Below, piece after piece: positions 1 through 11,500 of a DNA stretch of 27,837 nucleotides (position 1 is its first letter; each line of letters starts with the position of its first letter). The stretch spans positions 1 to 27,837 of IMG/VR virus record IMGVR_UViG_3300022602_000330. The stretch is one strand, 5' to 3'. The translations under genes were made by a program, and so were the position numbers. A model generated the notes under the pieces. The model saw only the letters and a program-made list of their open reading frames with translations, did not search any database and had not been told where the DNA came from. This stretch comes from a virus.

Positions 1-2
1 CG

Positions 3-1685
3 GCCAACTCTGCAGATGTATTAAAAACCGTGCAAAGTGATCCTAGCCTGCAGAATGCGAGAAATGCTGTAGTTTCAGTAGGTGGAAACGATTTTAACGA
101 CGGACAAAACAATCCTGGTCAAACTACAACTAATCTCGAAAATATACGTAAAAGTCTTAATGCGCAATCATATACTTGGATATTACCAACTGATCCAACT
201 GCTAAGGCAACAGTATATGGATTTGCTGCAGGACACGGGGATATTACCCAAGATATACCCACTAATCCAGACGGAAGCCCTGATTACAGCACCTTATCAA
301 GCAATATAAATGCCAGCCTAACGCCTGGTCCTCCTCCACCTACGCCCCCTGCTAACCAAACCAGTACAAGCGGCACTGCACCTGCTAGCCCACCAAAGGC
401 TACATTAGCAAGTGTCTCGCAAAATTCAGACGGTAGCCAAACCATACTACAGGTAGTATTTGCTGCTGGTAATCAGGCGCAAGTAAGTAATGCGTCTGTA
501 ATCACCGGAACATTGCAAAACGATACCACTAATGATAATGTAGTAGTTACAAATAACAACACCACTCAGGCTGGTGTGATTATGATTAATGCTGCATTAG
601 ACATGCATGTGACTAGCAACAGAGATATGTATATCCAGAGCGGCGGATTAATGGCTAGAACTGCTCAGAAAAACATGTTTGATTATTCGTACGGCAGCTA
701 TGATCTATCAGTAGGCGGATATCTAACCATGCAAAGCAATGGCTTGCTGAGCATTGGCACAACCAATAATATCGTTATGGAAGGAGCAAAGATTGATTTA
801 AATGGCCCAGCTGCTGCCGGGGCGAAGGCAGCTCCTGCAGCACTACAACCTATTGACACACAATTCAAAGACGCGGTAGTGAGTGCACCGGGTCAGATAA
901 CTTTTACTTTAAAAAACACGATAGTAAGCCAATTGCCAACTCACGAACCATATGATGGACACGCTGCAACTTCAGCAGGATTCAACGGCCACGTAGAAAC
1001 AGGAAGCGCTGTTGATCCATATACTAACCAGCCGCTGAAGGCTGGACAGATCATAAGTTCACAGCAAAAACCGTTGGATCTCAAGGGCGCACCAAATACC
1101 AGTAGTCCGCCCGGAACCTATCAAGGTGAAGGATATGATAATCAAGGCAATCCGCAGTATTCGTATAAAGGTCCTACCAATGATCAAGTGCCGGCTGGAA
1201 GTCTAGTAACAAGCCAGGCTGGTGTTGAGTTCATAGCAAAGGCCGAAGGTAAGAAATCAACTGTATATCCAGACGTTGCACATTTGCCAACTATAGGAAT
1301 AGGACATTTACTGCTGCCGGACGAAAGAGCTGGTAATTACGTGACCATAAACGGTGTTAAACGACCACTAACCTCACCACTGAGCGATGCTGAAATTTTA
1401 GATCTGTTTAAGCAGGATCTTGCGCCTCGAGAAGCAAAAGTTCAAAAAAGTGTTCAGGTAAAGATAAGCCAGACGCAGTTTGATATGTTGGTAAGCTTTG
1501 TGTACAACATAGGTAACTGTAACAGCATAGCTGCTATATTGAACACGGGTAGCTTTGATGTGACTGAGAAATGGATGAGCTATTGCCATGCAGGCGGTAA
1601 AGTGGTGCCAAGCCTACAACAGAGGCGTAGCAAAGAAGTTACAAACTTCTGTAAGGGCGATCCAATAAACAACGGCGGTTTGTAA
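3..1685 (+). CDS. 5: Baseplate hub protein with C-terminal T4-type lysozyme (gp5-like), 5' partial
   Basis: The reading frame is open from the window's left edge, so the gene starts upstream; the GTG at 30 is only an internal codon. Numbering from that GTG, residues 1-95 resemble the SGNH-hydrolase-like domain of phage tail proteins (VSVGGND at 15-21, then WILPTD). A Pro-rich linker follows at about 98-123, then a beta-rich Asn/Gly stretch at about 155-258 like the gp5 beta-helix region. From about 395 to 551 comes a GH24 lysozyme. Its Glu406, Asp415 and Thr421 reproduce the spacing of T4 lysozyme Glu11, Asp20 and Thr26, with TIGIGH following. Known role of gp5: at the tip of the contracting tail it cuts peptidoglycan. 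Here the lysozyme is C-terminal, not central as in T4 gp5, and the expected SGNH block V histidine seems lost (DGSP at 81-84). The lysozyme call is firm; the hub role rests on architecture and the gp25/gp6 neighbours. Confidence 0.88.
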   Translation, partial: ANSADVLKTVQSDPSLQNARNAVVSVGGNDFNDGQNNPGQTTTNLENIRKSLNAQSYTWILPTDPTAKATVYGFAAGHGDITQDIPTNPDGSPDYSTLSSNINASLTPGPPPPTPPANQTSTSGTAPASPPKATLASVSQNSDGSQTILQVVFAAGNQAQVSNASVITGTLQNDTTNDNVVVTNNNTTQAGVIMINAALDMHVTSNRDMYIQSGGLMARTAQKNMFDYSYGSYDLSVGGYLTMQSNGLLSIGTTNNIVMEGAKIDLNGPAAAGAKAAPAALQPIDTQFKDAVVSAPGQITFTLKNTIVSQLPTHEPYDGHAATSAGFNGHVETGSAVDPYTNQPLKAGQIISSQQKPLDLKGAPNTSSPPGTYQGEGYDNQGNPQYSYKGPTNDQVPAGSLVTSQAGVEFIAKAEGKKSTVYPDVAHLPTIGIGHLLLPDERAGNYVTINGVKRPLTSPLSDAEILDLFKQDLAPREAKVQKSVQVKISQTQFDMLVSFVYNIGNCNSIAAILNTGSFDVTEKWMSYCHAGGKVVPSLQQRRSKEVTNFCKGDPINNGGL

Positions 1686-1686
1686 G

Positions 1687-1714
1687 CGGCAATTAGCGGT
1701 AGATTGCCGTTTTT
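1687..1714 (+). terminator. Rho-independent terminator after the hub gene
   Basis: A perfect 7-bp stem, CGGCAAT (1687-1693) paired with ATTGCCG (1703-1709), encloses a 9-nt loop and is followed by five T (1710-1714). It begins one base after the hub stop codon and just before the late-promoter-like motif of the next unit, as expected for a boundary between two transcripts. The short T run suggests partial read-through. Confidence 0.75.
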
Positions 1715-1720
1715 ATCATG

Positions 1721-1728
1721 GCTAAATA
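1721..1728 (+). promoter_or_regulatory. Late-promoter-like motif GCTAAATA upstream of gp25
   Basis: GCTAAATA resembles the T4 late promoter box TATAAATA, which is read by the phage sigma factor gp55 and has no -35 element. It sits between a terminator and the gp25 start, about 33 nt before the ATG. The same eight bases recur in the other two gene junctions at 16582 and 17335. Function is inferred from position and recurrence. Confidence 0.6.
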
Positions 1729-1760
1729 TCACAACATAGATAGAGGTTTAGCCAATAATC

Positions 1761-2159
1761 ATGGCCATGGTAGCTCCAACTAAGGTATTCTACGGGTTTA
1801 GCACTCTAGATACCAATAGCAAGCAGCAGTCATTTGCAGACGTTGCGCTAATAAAGCGTGATCTCTACAACCATTTTAACACGCTACCCGGTGAACGTGT
1901 GATGATGCCTACCTATGGTTGTACTATCTGGGACATGTTATTTGAACCATTTGATGACGCTTTGGTCCAAGCAGTTATAGCAGAAGCAACTAGGATAGTG
2001 CAAACTGACAGCAGAGTTATTTTAGAAAACATACAAGTGACAGAATTTGGGCAAGGATTGATGGTACAATTGACCTTGATATATCAGCCATATGGTGTCA
2101 TTGATACATTTTCGGTGCAGTTTGATCAGGCTGCTGTAAACTTGGATAGAATAGGGTAA
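1761..2159 (+). CDS. 25: Baseplate wedge protein gp25
   Basis: This 132-residue protein matches the gp25 / GPW_gp25 family in length and pattern: an N-terminal stretch with an ALIKRDLYNHF segment, then LPGERVMMPTYGCTIWDMLFE, the family's hallmark region, and a beta-rich C-terminus. In T4, gp25 joins the wedge to the tail tube/sheath start and helps initiate sheath assembly; related proteins occur in type VI secretion baseplates. Two in-frame ATG codons compete (1761 and 1767). A GAGG at 1743-1746 is rather far from both, so the exact start is uncertain. It lies directly before gp6, as in many T4-like phages of aquatic hosts. Identity is confident. Confidence 0.93.
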   Translation: MAMVAPTKVFYGFSTLDTNSKQQSFADVALIKRDLYNHFNTLPGERVMMPTYGCTIWDMLFEPFDDALVQAVIAEATRIVQTDSRVILENIQVTEFGQGLMVQLTLIYQPYGVIDTFSVQFDQAAVNLDRIG

Positions 2160-2170
2160 GAAGAGATACT

Positions 2171-5100
2171 ATGGCAGTAAGTCAACAACAACGTCAGAAG
2201 CAGCTGTTTGCAGCAGAAGATTGGCAGGTAATTTATACTGCATTTACACAAGTCAACTTCAATGCTTATGATTTTCCAACCATACGTAATGCTATGGTTG
2301 AGTACATTCGCCTCAACTACCCAGAAGACTTTAATGACTGGATTGAATCCAGTGAATTTGTCGCCATCATCGATCTGCTGGCATATCTAGGACAGAGCCT
2401 AGCATTCAGGATGGATCTTAATACTCGCGAGAATTTCCTCGACACGGCGCAGCGCCGTGACAGTATTTTCCGATTGGCTCGCATGTTGAATTACCAACCT
2501 CAGCGCAGCATACCTAGTGCCGGATTACTGAAGGTTACACAGATAGTAACTAATCAAGAAATTTACGACGCAAATGGATTGAATCTAAGCAACACTCCTA
2601 TCAATTGGAACGACCAAAACAATCCAGATTGGCAGGAACAATTCATACTTGTATTGAATGCAAGTCTCAACAGTACCAATTATTTTGGGAATCCTGCTAA
2701 GAGTGGTATCGTAAACAACATACCTACAGAATTGTATGCTATCAATAACACTGCTATACCAAGCAGTGCAATTGGTTTCACAGCTACAGTGGGTGGCAAT
2801 ACCATGAATTTTGAGTTAGCTAACCCAGATTTCACAGGTGCATCTGGTGGCAATGCTACGGTTTTGGGTACGACTGGTTATTTCTTTGAACGTGAACCAA
2901 ATCCTATAAACAGTTGGTATATTGTATACCAAAATGATGGTAACGGTTATAGCAGTGCTAACACTGGGTTCTTCTTGTTTTTCAAACAAGGTAACATGGG
3001 CTTTGCAGATTATCTATTGGATTTGCCAATTGCCAATCGAGTAATTGATGTAAACGTAAACGGTATCAACCAGACAGATGTTTGGGTACAGAATGTAAAC
3101 ACAGTAGGGTTAGTGACTGCTAGTTGGACGCAGGTGCCTAGCGTTAATGGATTCAATGTTATCTATAATAGTCTTGAAAAAAGCATAAGAAACATCTATT
3201 CAGTAATAACCAGAGATAACAACGGCGCTGATCAGATAAGTTTAAGATTTGCCGACGGTAACTTCGGCAATGTTCCTATTGGACTGATAAGAGTTTGGTA
3301 TAGAGTTAGTAACGGATTGCAATATCAGATACGTCCTACAGATATGAGCAATCTAAAGTTTAACTTTGCTTACAATGATAACCTGTTTAATACCTATAGC
3401 GTTGCATTCAATACTAGCTTGCAATATACAGTCGCCAACAGCCAGGCTACACAAAGCAATCAGCAGATAGCATTGGCAGCAGAGCAGGTTTATTATACAC
3501 AAGATCGTATGGTAAACGGTGAAGATTACAACTTATTCCCGCTGCAGAGCAGCTTGGCTTTGAAAGTTAAGGCAGTAAACAGAACCTATAGCGGACAGAG
3601 CCGTTATATAGATATCAACGATCCAACTGGGTTCTACCAAGATCTAAACGTGTTTGCTACAGATGGAATCTTGTATCAAGAATCTGATATCAACGCACAA
3701 GATATTGTTATCACTCCGGGTACTCCTAATTTAAAATACGTGATAGATAACATTCAACCAATGATTGACGGCGGTAACAATTTTGCATCTGCTGCAATAG
3801 AGCTTCAAGCATTTTACTACAAGTACGATCCTGCTAGCCCTGGATCTACATTTCCTAGATATACAGCACCTGGACTGTATTGGAAAACGACTACTATTAG
3901 CACTGGTAGTTCTACAGGTTCCTTCCAATTAGGTGGCATTGCTCAGAGATTGGGCGCATTTGGCACAGCTGGCAGCGGGGAGCAGTATATAGCAGCAGGC
4001 AGTTTAGTACAGCTGAGTAACTCCTCTGGCGAAACAGTTTGGTGCAGCGTAGTCAGCGTAGTAGGCGATGGCACAGGGCTGAATAATTCGGGCATACTTG
4101 CTACAGGACTGGGTGCTGTTACGATAACTGGTATACCTGATGATCTAAGCACAGTTGTAAGCATATGTGCGCCATTCCAAACGACCCTAACAATTGACGA
4201 ACAGAATGCTATAGCATCAGCTATGGACGCCAAGATGACATTTGGTATAGGATATGACCAACTGTCTGAGATGTGGTACGTCATATCAAATCAGGATCTT
4301 AGTTCAAATCCGGAATTCAGCGTAGCACATGCACAAGATCAGACAAACACAAATGCCGACGCAAGTTGGTTATTAAAGGTGATTTATAATATAAATGTCT
4401 GGACGGTACAGAGTAGAGCACAGCGATACGTATTTGAAAGCGTGGATCAAGTTCGCTTTTTCTACAGCAACACCTCAAAGACCATAGATCAAACTACTGG
4501 TAAACCACAATTTGATTATGTTAGCGTGTTAGGAGTTAATTCAGCACCTCTTCCGCCGTCACCTGCTCCTGCCCTCGGACAGGATTATCTCTGGCAGATA
4601 TATGGACAAGAGATTTATCCAGATGGTTATGCTGATCCTAGCAGCGTGCGAGTGACATTTTGGAGCAATGTAAATACTCCATTGCCGGATAACCCTGATG
4701 AATTTACTACACTAGTGAATCCGTATGTAACTCCGCCAGTGAAATACGTCTTCTTTGCATTATATACAGATCCCCAAGGCTACCAGTATTGGCAGCCAGT
4801 TGACATCAGTTATTCTCGTATATATTCAGTGCCTTCGGCTGTGCCACAACCGCCATCTGGTAACTGGACAGCAGGTGAACTTGCCTATGTGATTTCAACT
4901 GGAGCATTCTTGCAATATTACTACGGCGCATTGGTTGACGTTAGCAGTGATTATAAGATGAGAATAGGGCGTAATAATATCAGCTATCTATGGAAACATT
5001 ATGCAACCTACGATCAACGCATTAATCCGGCTATAATGAACATTATAGATACCTACATTCTTACATCTACCTACGATACTAATCTAAGAAATTGGATAGC

Positions 5101-5599
5101 TATCAATGGCAACGCTGACACGCAACCGTTGCCGCCTACCACTGCCGAATTAAACAGTGCCTTTGCTTACTTTGAACAGTATAAGATGATGACTGATCAA
5201 ATAATTTGGCATCCAGTTACGTACAAACTATTGTTTGGAGCACAAGCACAACCCGAATATCAAGTTATATTCAATGTCGTGAAAGTTCCGGGTACAAGCT
5301 ACAGTGACAATGAAGTTAGAAGCTTGGTGAAGTCGCAAATTGATCAGTACTTCTCTCTGTCTAATTGGGACTTTGGACAAAGCTTTTTCTTCACTGAAAT
5401 GTCTACCTACATTCAAATGAATCTAGCAACGATAGTGGCTACCATCGTGATGGTACCTGTCAGTGGCACTGCTAAATTTGGAGATCTCTTTGAGATAATT
5501 GCTAATCCGGATGAAATTTTCATTAGCTGTGCTACTGTGCAAAACATTGTCATAGTAAGCAGTTTAACAGAAGCACAATTAGGAATAACCAATGGTTAA
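2171..5599 (+). CDS. 6: Baseplate wedge protein gp6, enlarged
   Basis: The N-terminal about 120 residues carry the gp6 signature: FPTIRNAMVEYIRLNYPEDFNDW, then a helical FVAIIDLLAYLGQSLAFRMDLNTRENFL stretch (quoted in two parts: FVAIIDLLAYLGQ and RMDLNTRENFL). The last about 130 residues resemble the gp6 C-terminal domain (YQVIFNVVKVPG through the STYIQMNLATIV helix). In T4, gp6 dimers form the continuous ring of the baseplate and drive its change from hexagon to star. At 1142 residues this is far longer than T4 gp6 (about 660). The extra mass is a Gly/Ser/Thr-rich middle, about residues 560-830, that I cannot assign. The start ATG follows an AAGAGA purine tract by about five bases and lies 11 nt after the gp25 stop. 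Its end overlaps the giant gene by 8 nt, implying translational coupling. Confidence 0.88.
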   Translation: MAVSQQQRQKQLFAAEDWQVIYTAFTQVNFNAYDFPTIRNAMVEYIRLNYPEDFNDWIESSEFVAIIDLLAYLGQSLAFRMDLNTRENFLDTAQRRDSIFRLARMLNYQPQRSIPSAGLLKVTQIVTNQEIYDANGLNLSNTPINWNDQNNPDWQEQFILVLNASLNSTNYFGNPAKSGIVNNIPTELYAINNTAIPSSAIGFTATVGGNTMNFELANPDFTGASGGNATVLGTTGYFFEREPNPINSWYIVYQNDGNGYSSANTGFFLFFKQGNMGFADYLLDLPIANRVIDVNVNGINQTDVWVQNVNTVGLVTASWTQVPSVNGFNVIYNSLEKSIRNIYSVITRDNNGADQISLRFADGNFGNVPIGLIRVWYRVSNGLQYQIRPTDMSNLKFNFAYNDNLFNTYSVAFNTSLQYTVANSQATQSNQQIALAAEQVYYTQDRMVNGEDYNLFPLQSSLALKVKAVNRTYSGQSRYIDINDPTGFYQDLNVFATDGILYQESDINAQDIVITPGTPNLKYVIDNIQPMIDGGNNFASAAIELQAFYYKYDPASPGSTFPRYTAPGLYWKTTTISTGSSTGSFQLGGIAQRLGAFGTAGSGEQYIAAGSLVQLSNSSGETVWCSVVSVVGDGTGLNNSGILATGLGAVTITGIPDDLSTVVSICAPFQTTLTIDEQNAIASAMDAKMTFGIGYDQLSEMWYVISNQDLSSNPEFSVAHAQDQTNTNADASWLLKVIYNINVWTVQSRAQRYVFESVDQVRFFYSNTSKTIDQTTGKPQFDYVSVLGVNSAPLPPSPAPALGQDYLWQIYGQEIYPDGYADPSSVRVTFWSNVNTPLPDNPDEFTTLVNPYVTPPVKYVFFALYTDPQGYQYWQPVDISYSRIYSVPSAVPQPPSGNWTAGELAYVISTGAFLQYYYGALVDVSSDYKMRIGRNNISYLWKHYATYDQRINPAIMNIIDTYILTSTYDTNLRNWIAINGNADTQPLPPTTAELNSAFAYFEQYKMMTDQIIWHPVTYKLLFGAQAQPEYQVIFNVVKVPGTSYSDNEVRSLVKSQIDQYFSLSNWDFGQSFFFTEMSTYIQMNLATIVATIVMVPVSGTAKFGDLFEIIANPDEIFISCATVQNIVIVSSLTEAQLGITNG

Positions 5600-8500
5600 T
5601 CAACGTCGACCTATTCAGCTACTTCCGGCGGTAAATCAAACCGATACGTTGACGAAGTTTTTTGCAGCTACAGTTGACCATCTTTTTCAACCTGAAAGTG
5701 TAGAGTTTCTAGGTGGGTATATTGGTACTAAACCACCATACTATGATCAAACTAAAGATTATTATGTAGGCGAGCCTACTAAAAGCAGAAGCGATTATCA
5801 GTTACCAGTAACTGCTATTAGCAGCAACCAATTCAGCGCCCGAGTAACAAACATCATGTTTTATCATGATTATGTGAATCATTTGCAGTTTAATGGCGCT
5901 GTTGTTAGTAATGAAAGCAGATTATTTGAACAAGAATACTACAGCTGGTCTCCTCCAATTGATTTAGATAAGCTACTAAATTATACCAATTACTACTGGG
6001 TTCCAGCAGGCCCTGATCCAATAGTTCTTTTAGATAAAACTGACATTGGATCCGTTATCGGTAAGTTACAGTACACCTATAACGGAGTATATCAGCTTAC
6101 CAGTAACGACGAGATATTTGGTGGATCTTTAGTGTTCACTACTGGACTTGTTATTAAAACTGCAAATGATATTAATCCTGCTCTTAATAACATACCATTC
6201 ATAATCAACAATGTTGGTCGAGGCATACAACTGTTACCTCTTCCAGATTTTATTGATCCTAGTTGGGATACTCGAGCATGGGATACGCTTGGCTGGGACG
6301 GCGACGATAGCCTGTATGTCAAAGATTATATCACCATAGAGCGAACACTAAATCCAAACAATCAATGGAGTGCTAACAATAGGTGGTTCCATATAGATGT
6401 CTTGCAGGTCAGCCAAACTGTAAGTACTGCTGATTTCCAAAGCAGAGCAGCTCGACCAATAATTGAATTCCAAGGCGATTTACAACTTTACAATAACGGC
6501 ATGAACGGTCGCCAACCTGTAACTTATATACTATCAAACGTAAGCGATGTCCTCGGAAGTATAGTAGGTAAAACTAGTTATAATATAGGTGATAGATTAC
6601 TAGAAGATGGTAATACCATATTAGTAACCGGTGATAGCAATCCGCTGGTAAACAATAGAGTTTATCTAGTTGGCGGCATTGCTAATTTAGGAGTTATAAC
6701 TTTGACTGAGGTGGGCGGATCACCTGTCTTAGGTGATTCTGTATTGGTAGAATATGATGATATTACAATTTTAAATGTTGTTTATATTGGACGAGTTCAA
6801 TATTGGTACAACGGAACAGCATGGATAAGGTCTCAGCAAAAAGTTCAGTATGCTGCTCCTCTGTTTCAATTGTATGATCTATATGGCAATGCACTGGACG
6901 ATCCTAGCATATATCCGGGTAGTAATTTCAAGGGTAATACTATCTTTACCTATGCTACTGACCAATATGCTGCACTTGATACTATTCTAAATATACGTCC
7001 GTTGCTAGATCAGTTTGGAGCATATGTTTTTAACAACACTTTGGTTACAGATACATACAACTATCTATATAATGCCACTACGACTAGCATTCGGGGATAT
7101 TCGTATTACAGAAACAACACGTCTGTTGGTTATGAATATAACAACGGTTGGTACCGATCACCTGTGGCAAGTAGACAGTATATAGTAAATGACTTTGCTA
7201 TATTGTCTACAACCTCTAGCTTTACTATTGATCAAGTTCCTGATCCTAATCCGGGATTGCTACCTAGCATCTATGTATATCTAATCAGCAATGGTTATAG
7301 CACCACTTTAGTCAATGGTACTGACTATTCAGTTTCTGCAAACATTGTAACATTAACTTATCCAGCAATACCTGGCCAACGTGTGCTAGTACGTAGTTGG
7401 AATCGATCGGCGAGGATCAATAATGTTGGATATTACGAATTACCTTTAAATCTCACTGCAAATGCAAACAATCAACAAGTAACTGTAGTGAGCCAGGATC
7501 AATTGCAGGCTCAGTTTGGTAGCATTATAGGAAACCAACCGGGAATAGAAGGTTCTCCGCTAGGTAACAACAATTGGAGAGATACCTCACAAATACGAGG
7601 CCTTGGGCTAGAAATCCTGCAGCATACAGCTCCATTGATTAAACCGATGATATTAACCAGCGGCAACATCACGGTTGGAATAAACAGCGTCCAGTCAAAT
7701 ACTGATCCGTTGCAGGCTATGCAATATGCACAGAACCAATACGTTAGGTTTTATAATAGATTTATTTCTGCGCTATTCAACCTATCAACCAATGGGTACA
7801 CTGCAGCAGAGCCACCTCAAACTTGGATTAATACCGCGCTCACCCAGATAAATCTCGGGAAAAGTCCTGCTAGTCCTTGGGCCAATAGCGGACCAGATGG
7901 GCCGCAAGGTAGATATACTTACGCAAAAAGCACCGCACCAACTTGGGTGCCACCGACTGCCACTAGATTAGGAATGGCAGATGCGTATTATCCAACCGTT
8001 TATTACAGCGGCGAAGATTTATTCATACAATGCCACGATGGTGCAAGAATTGCCATGTCGCAAGACGGGACCCCGTTAGGTGGCATAGAGTATGGACTTA
8101 CTAGCACATCTGATGTAAATCTTTTAAACAGCCCGGTTGCTGCAGCATGGCTTCAATTTGAATTGAATCTATACAACAACATGCCTGCGGTTTATTCTAA
8201 TCCTCAAGCCAAGCTAGCATTAGATATTTCTGCTTACACACCCGGCAGATGGCGTTCAAGTGATTACACTTTAATTGAGTATCTGACTGTTACCTATCCA
8301 ATGTTTGATAGGTGGGTAATTGGAAACCAAATACAATGGCAACCAAATATTACCTACAATGCAAACGATCCGTTTACATGGAATTATGGTGCATTAAGAG
8401 ATCTTGCTGGACAACCTGTTCCTGGCTACTGGCAAGGCATTTATCGTTGGTTCTACGATACCGATCGCCCTCATCTAGCACCATGGGAAATGCTTGGATT

Positions 8501-11500
8501 TAGTCAAATGCCTCCGTGGTGGACAGCTCAGTATGGACCGGCACCATATACTCGAGGCAACACTGCAATGTGGAGCGACTTAGCTGCTGGTATCATCCGG
8601 CAAGGCTCTAGAGCAGGTATATACATACAGGGTATACGACCAGGATTGTTAAAATGTATCCCAGTCGACGATCAGGGAAATCTTTTACCTCCGCAGGCAG
8701 CAGGTTGCGTGCAAGGAATACCGTCTGTATCGCAAGCATCAGCTGACTGGAAATTCGGCGACGGGTCACCTATAGAATCAGTATGGATTTATAGCAATGA
8801 TTACAATTTCGTAATAGCTCAGTACAGTTACTTGATGAAACCTGCCCAATTTATAGAATATAATTGGGACACATTGCGCCAAGTTGAAGTGTTCAGCAGC
8901 CAGCCAACAGCTCAATCTATATACATTGACACAGACAATAGGCGTGCTAACAGTCAACTGTACATGCATAGAGAAAACCCTAGTCTGATAGGGGGTAACA
9001 TAAACATACCAAATGAAAGCACGTTAACATATTATGGTAGCGGCGGTGTTCAGCACTGGATTAGCGAATATTTGATTAGTCAAAATCTTAGCGTGACCCA
9101 ATACCTTGGCAGTATTGTCAGAGGTACTGGTGCACAATTAGCACATCAATGCGGAGGCTTTGTTGCAAGTAATCTCTATCTAACAGCAGATAGCTTCGGA
9201 CAGATAGGTTACACATCGCAGATAGTTCCTGCAGAAAATGTGAAAACATATTTGTATAAGAGTTCTAGCATTAAAGAATCTTTCTATACAGGTGTCATAG
9301 TCACACAGGTACGAGATGGTTGGAAGGTAGTTGGATATGATGCGATTAATCAGCACTTTTTAATAATACCTAGCAATGTTTACGGTACCAAGACCACAAT
9401 AATAGTTGGTAATGATAGAGTGACATGGTATAAGACTGGAGTAGATGCCGCACAAGAAGTTGCTTATGGTACAGTTTATAATACTAAACAGCAGGTATTT
9501 GACTTTTTAATAAGCTTACAACGTTATCAAGAATTCCAAGGTTGGATTTTTGATCAATTCAATCCTGATAATAATACAACGTTAGACTGGACTCAGAGCG
9601 GCAGAGAATTCTTGTTCTGGAGTCAAGGTAATTGGTCAGACGGTAATTTCATAGCATTGAGCCCGCTAGCATTAAGCGCGAAATTTGTTCAGCAATTTGG
9701 TAGCGTACAGTTTGTAAATGCAATAGTTGGCGGTACATATCCGATCATAGATAAGACTGGCAACAGGATAGATGGTCAAAATATAGAAGTGCTTCGATAC
9801 GATGACACTGTGACTATCAATGTCTTGGGAACTCAAAACATATACGGCATACGTCTATTTGCCACCACGTTAGAAAGTGTAATCGTAATCGATAATCTAA
9901 CCAGTTTCGATGATATGATATATGACCCGTTGTTTAATCTATATCAACCTCGTCTAAAACTGTTTGCATATAGAACCAATGACTGGAACGGCCGCGTAGA
10001 TGCACCTGGATACTTCCTATACCAAGATGGTACAGATAACCAATGGACATTGGTATCAAACTTTGAAAAAACTGCCAATGATTTCACAAAGTATTACAAC
10101 ATAGATCAACCAAAGAATTTCAACTCCGTGGATCCGATCTCTGGTAATATTGTTACTACAAGCACGGTTCTATCAGCAGTCGATGTACAGGCAATATCTG
10201 ATCTCAGTAAGCATCAGATAGGTTATCAACATCGTCCGTACCTAGCTAATCTCCTTTTAGAAGAAAGCACCGAATTCCAATTTTATCAGGGATTCATAAG
10301 ACAGAAAGGTACGTTAAAGTCGTTCGAGGCACTATTGCGTAACAACACCATAGTACCTAGCACCAGCAATTATGTTTACTACGAAGAATATGCATTGAGA
10401 ACAGCCAGATTTGGATCAACTGCGCTCAATACAGGTATAGATTTTATCATACCTCAGAATCAATACCTAAATGATCCACAACAGATAGCTGTATTCAGCA
10501 CACAGGGCACTGACAGAGAAATAGGGGGGGTGATTAACCTCATTCCAAATGATCCTTTGATAGTGGTACCTCCTACCAGCTATAGCAGTATTACGAATCC
10601 ATTATTCCCTCTGCGAACAAATCCGGGGCCGGATTGGCAAACTGACCTACCTAATGCTGGTTATGTCTTGCAGGGAGAAACGACATTTACAGTGTCAAAC
10701 TCTGCGGTGTTAAGCACATTTTGGGAAACTCAGAACGCAGCTGGTGACCCTATTGTAAATGGTGATACTGTTTGGCAGTTTATAGATCAACAACAAAGTT
10801 GGAATGTATGGAAATATACAACAGCTAATGTATACGTAGTTAATACCACACCTAGCATATCAACAGGGCAGCCAACGGTTATAAACTGCAGCGGTAATGT
10901 GGGATTAAATCCTGGCGATGTTATCGTACTGGACGGTATAAGCAATGTAAACACCTTACAAGGTACTTTTACAGTTGGAAATATAGTAGGCAATGGTAAT
11001 AGCTTCACCGTCGGTGTTAACACGTTCACCATAGGCGCTGGTGGTAATGTATCGGCTTATAAATCCACTAGATTTGCAACAGTATACGATAGAGATCTGT
11101 ACCCACCTCTCAATGGCTGGCAGCCAGAGGACATAGCATATGTTGATAAAACCAATTACGGAATCAACGGTTGGACAGTATACCAATATCTCAATAACCA
11201 GTGGATGCCAACTCGCAGCGAACAATACAAGATCAATTCCGAGTTGATGTTGCAGGCAAAGTTGTACAATCAACAAGATGACACAGTATATAGTTATCTA
11301 GAATACTATGATCCTGCAACTGGTTATATACCAGGACAAGCTCAGAAAAACATAGATCGTAGTTCTGTTTATGATCCTGCATATTACAATACAGGTAATG
11401 TTGAAATCTATCCAATAGACTCAGCAAGAGCGTGGGGCCCAGAGCACATAGGCGAAACCTGGTGGAACCTAAATGCAGTAAGATATTACGATTATCAGAT

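Noticed and set aside
30-32. GTG as the start codon of the hub protein
   Set aside because: The frame is open upstream to the window edge and the preceding residues continue the SGNH-like domain, so this is an internal Val codon of a truncated gene.
1719-1787. Short 22-codon frame beginning at ATG 1719
   Set aside because: It overlaps the gp25 start in another frame, has no ribosome site, and contains the promoter-like box in its first codons.
6986-6992. CTAAATA inside the giant gene as an internal late promoter
   Set aside because: It lies deep within a single coding frame with no gene start nearby; a chance match is likely.
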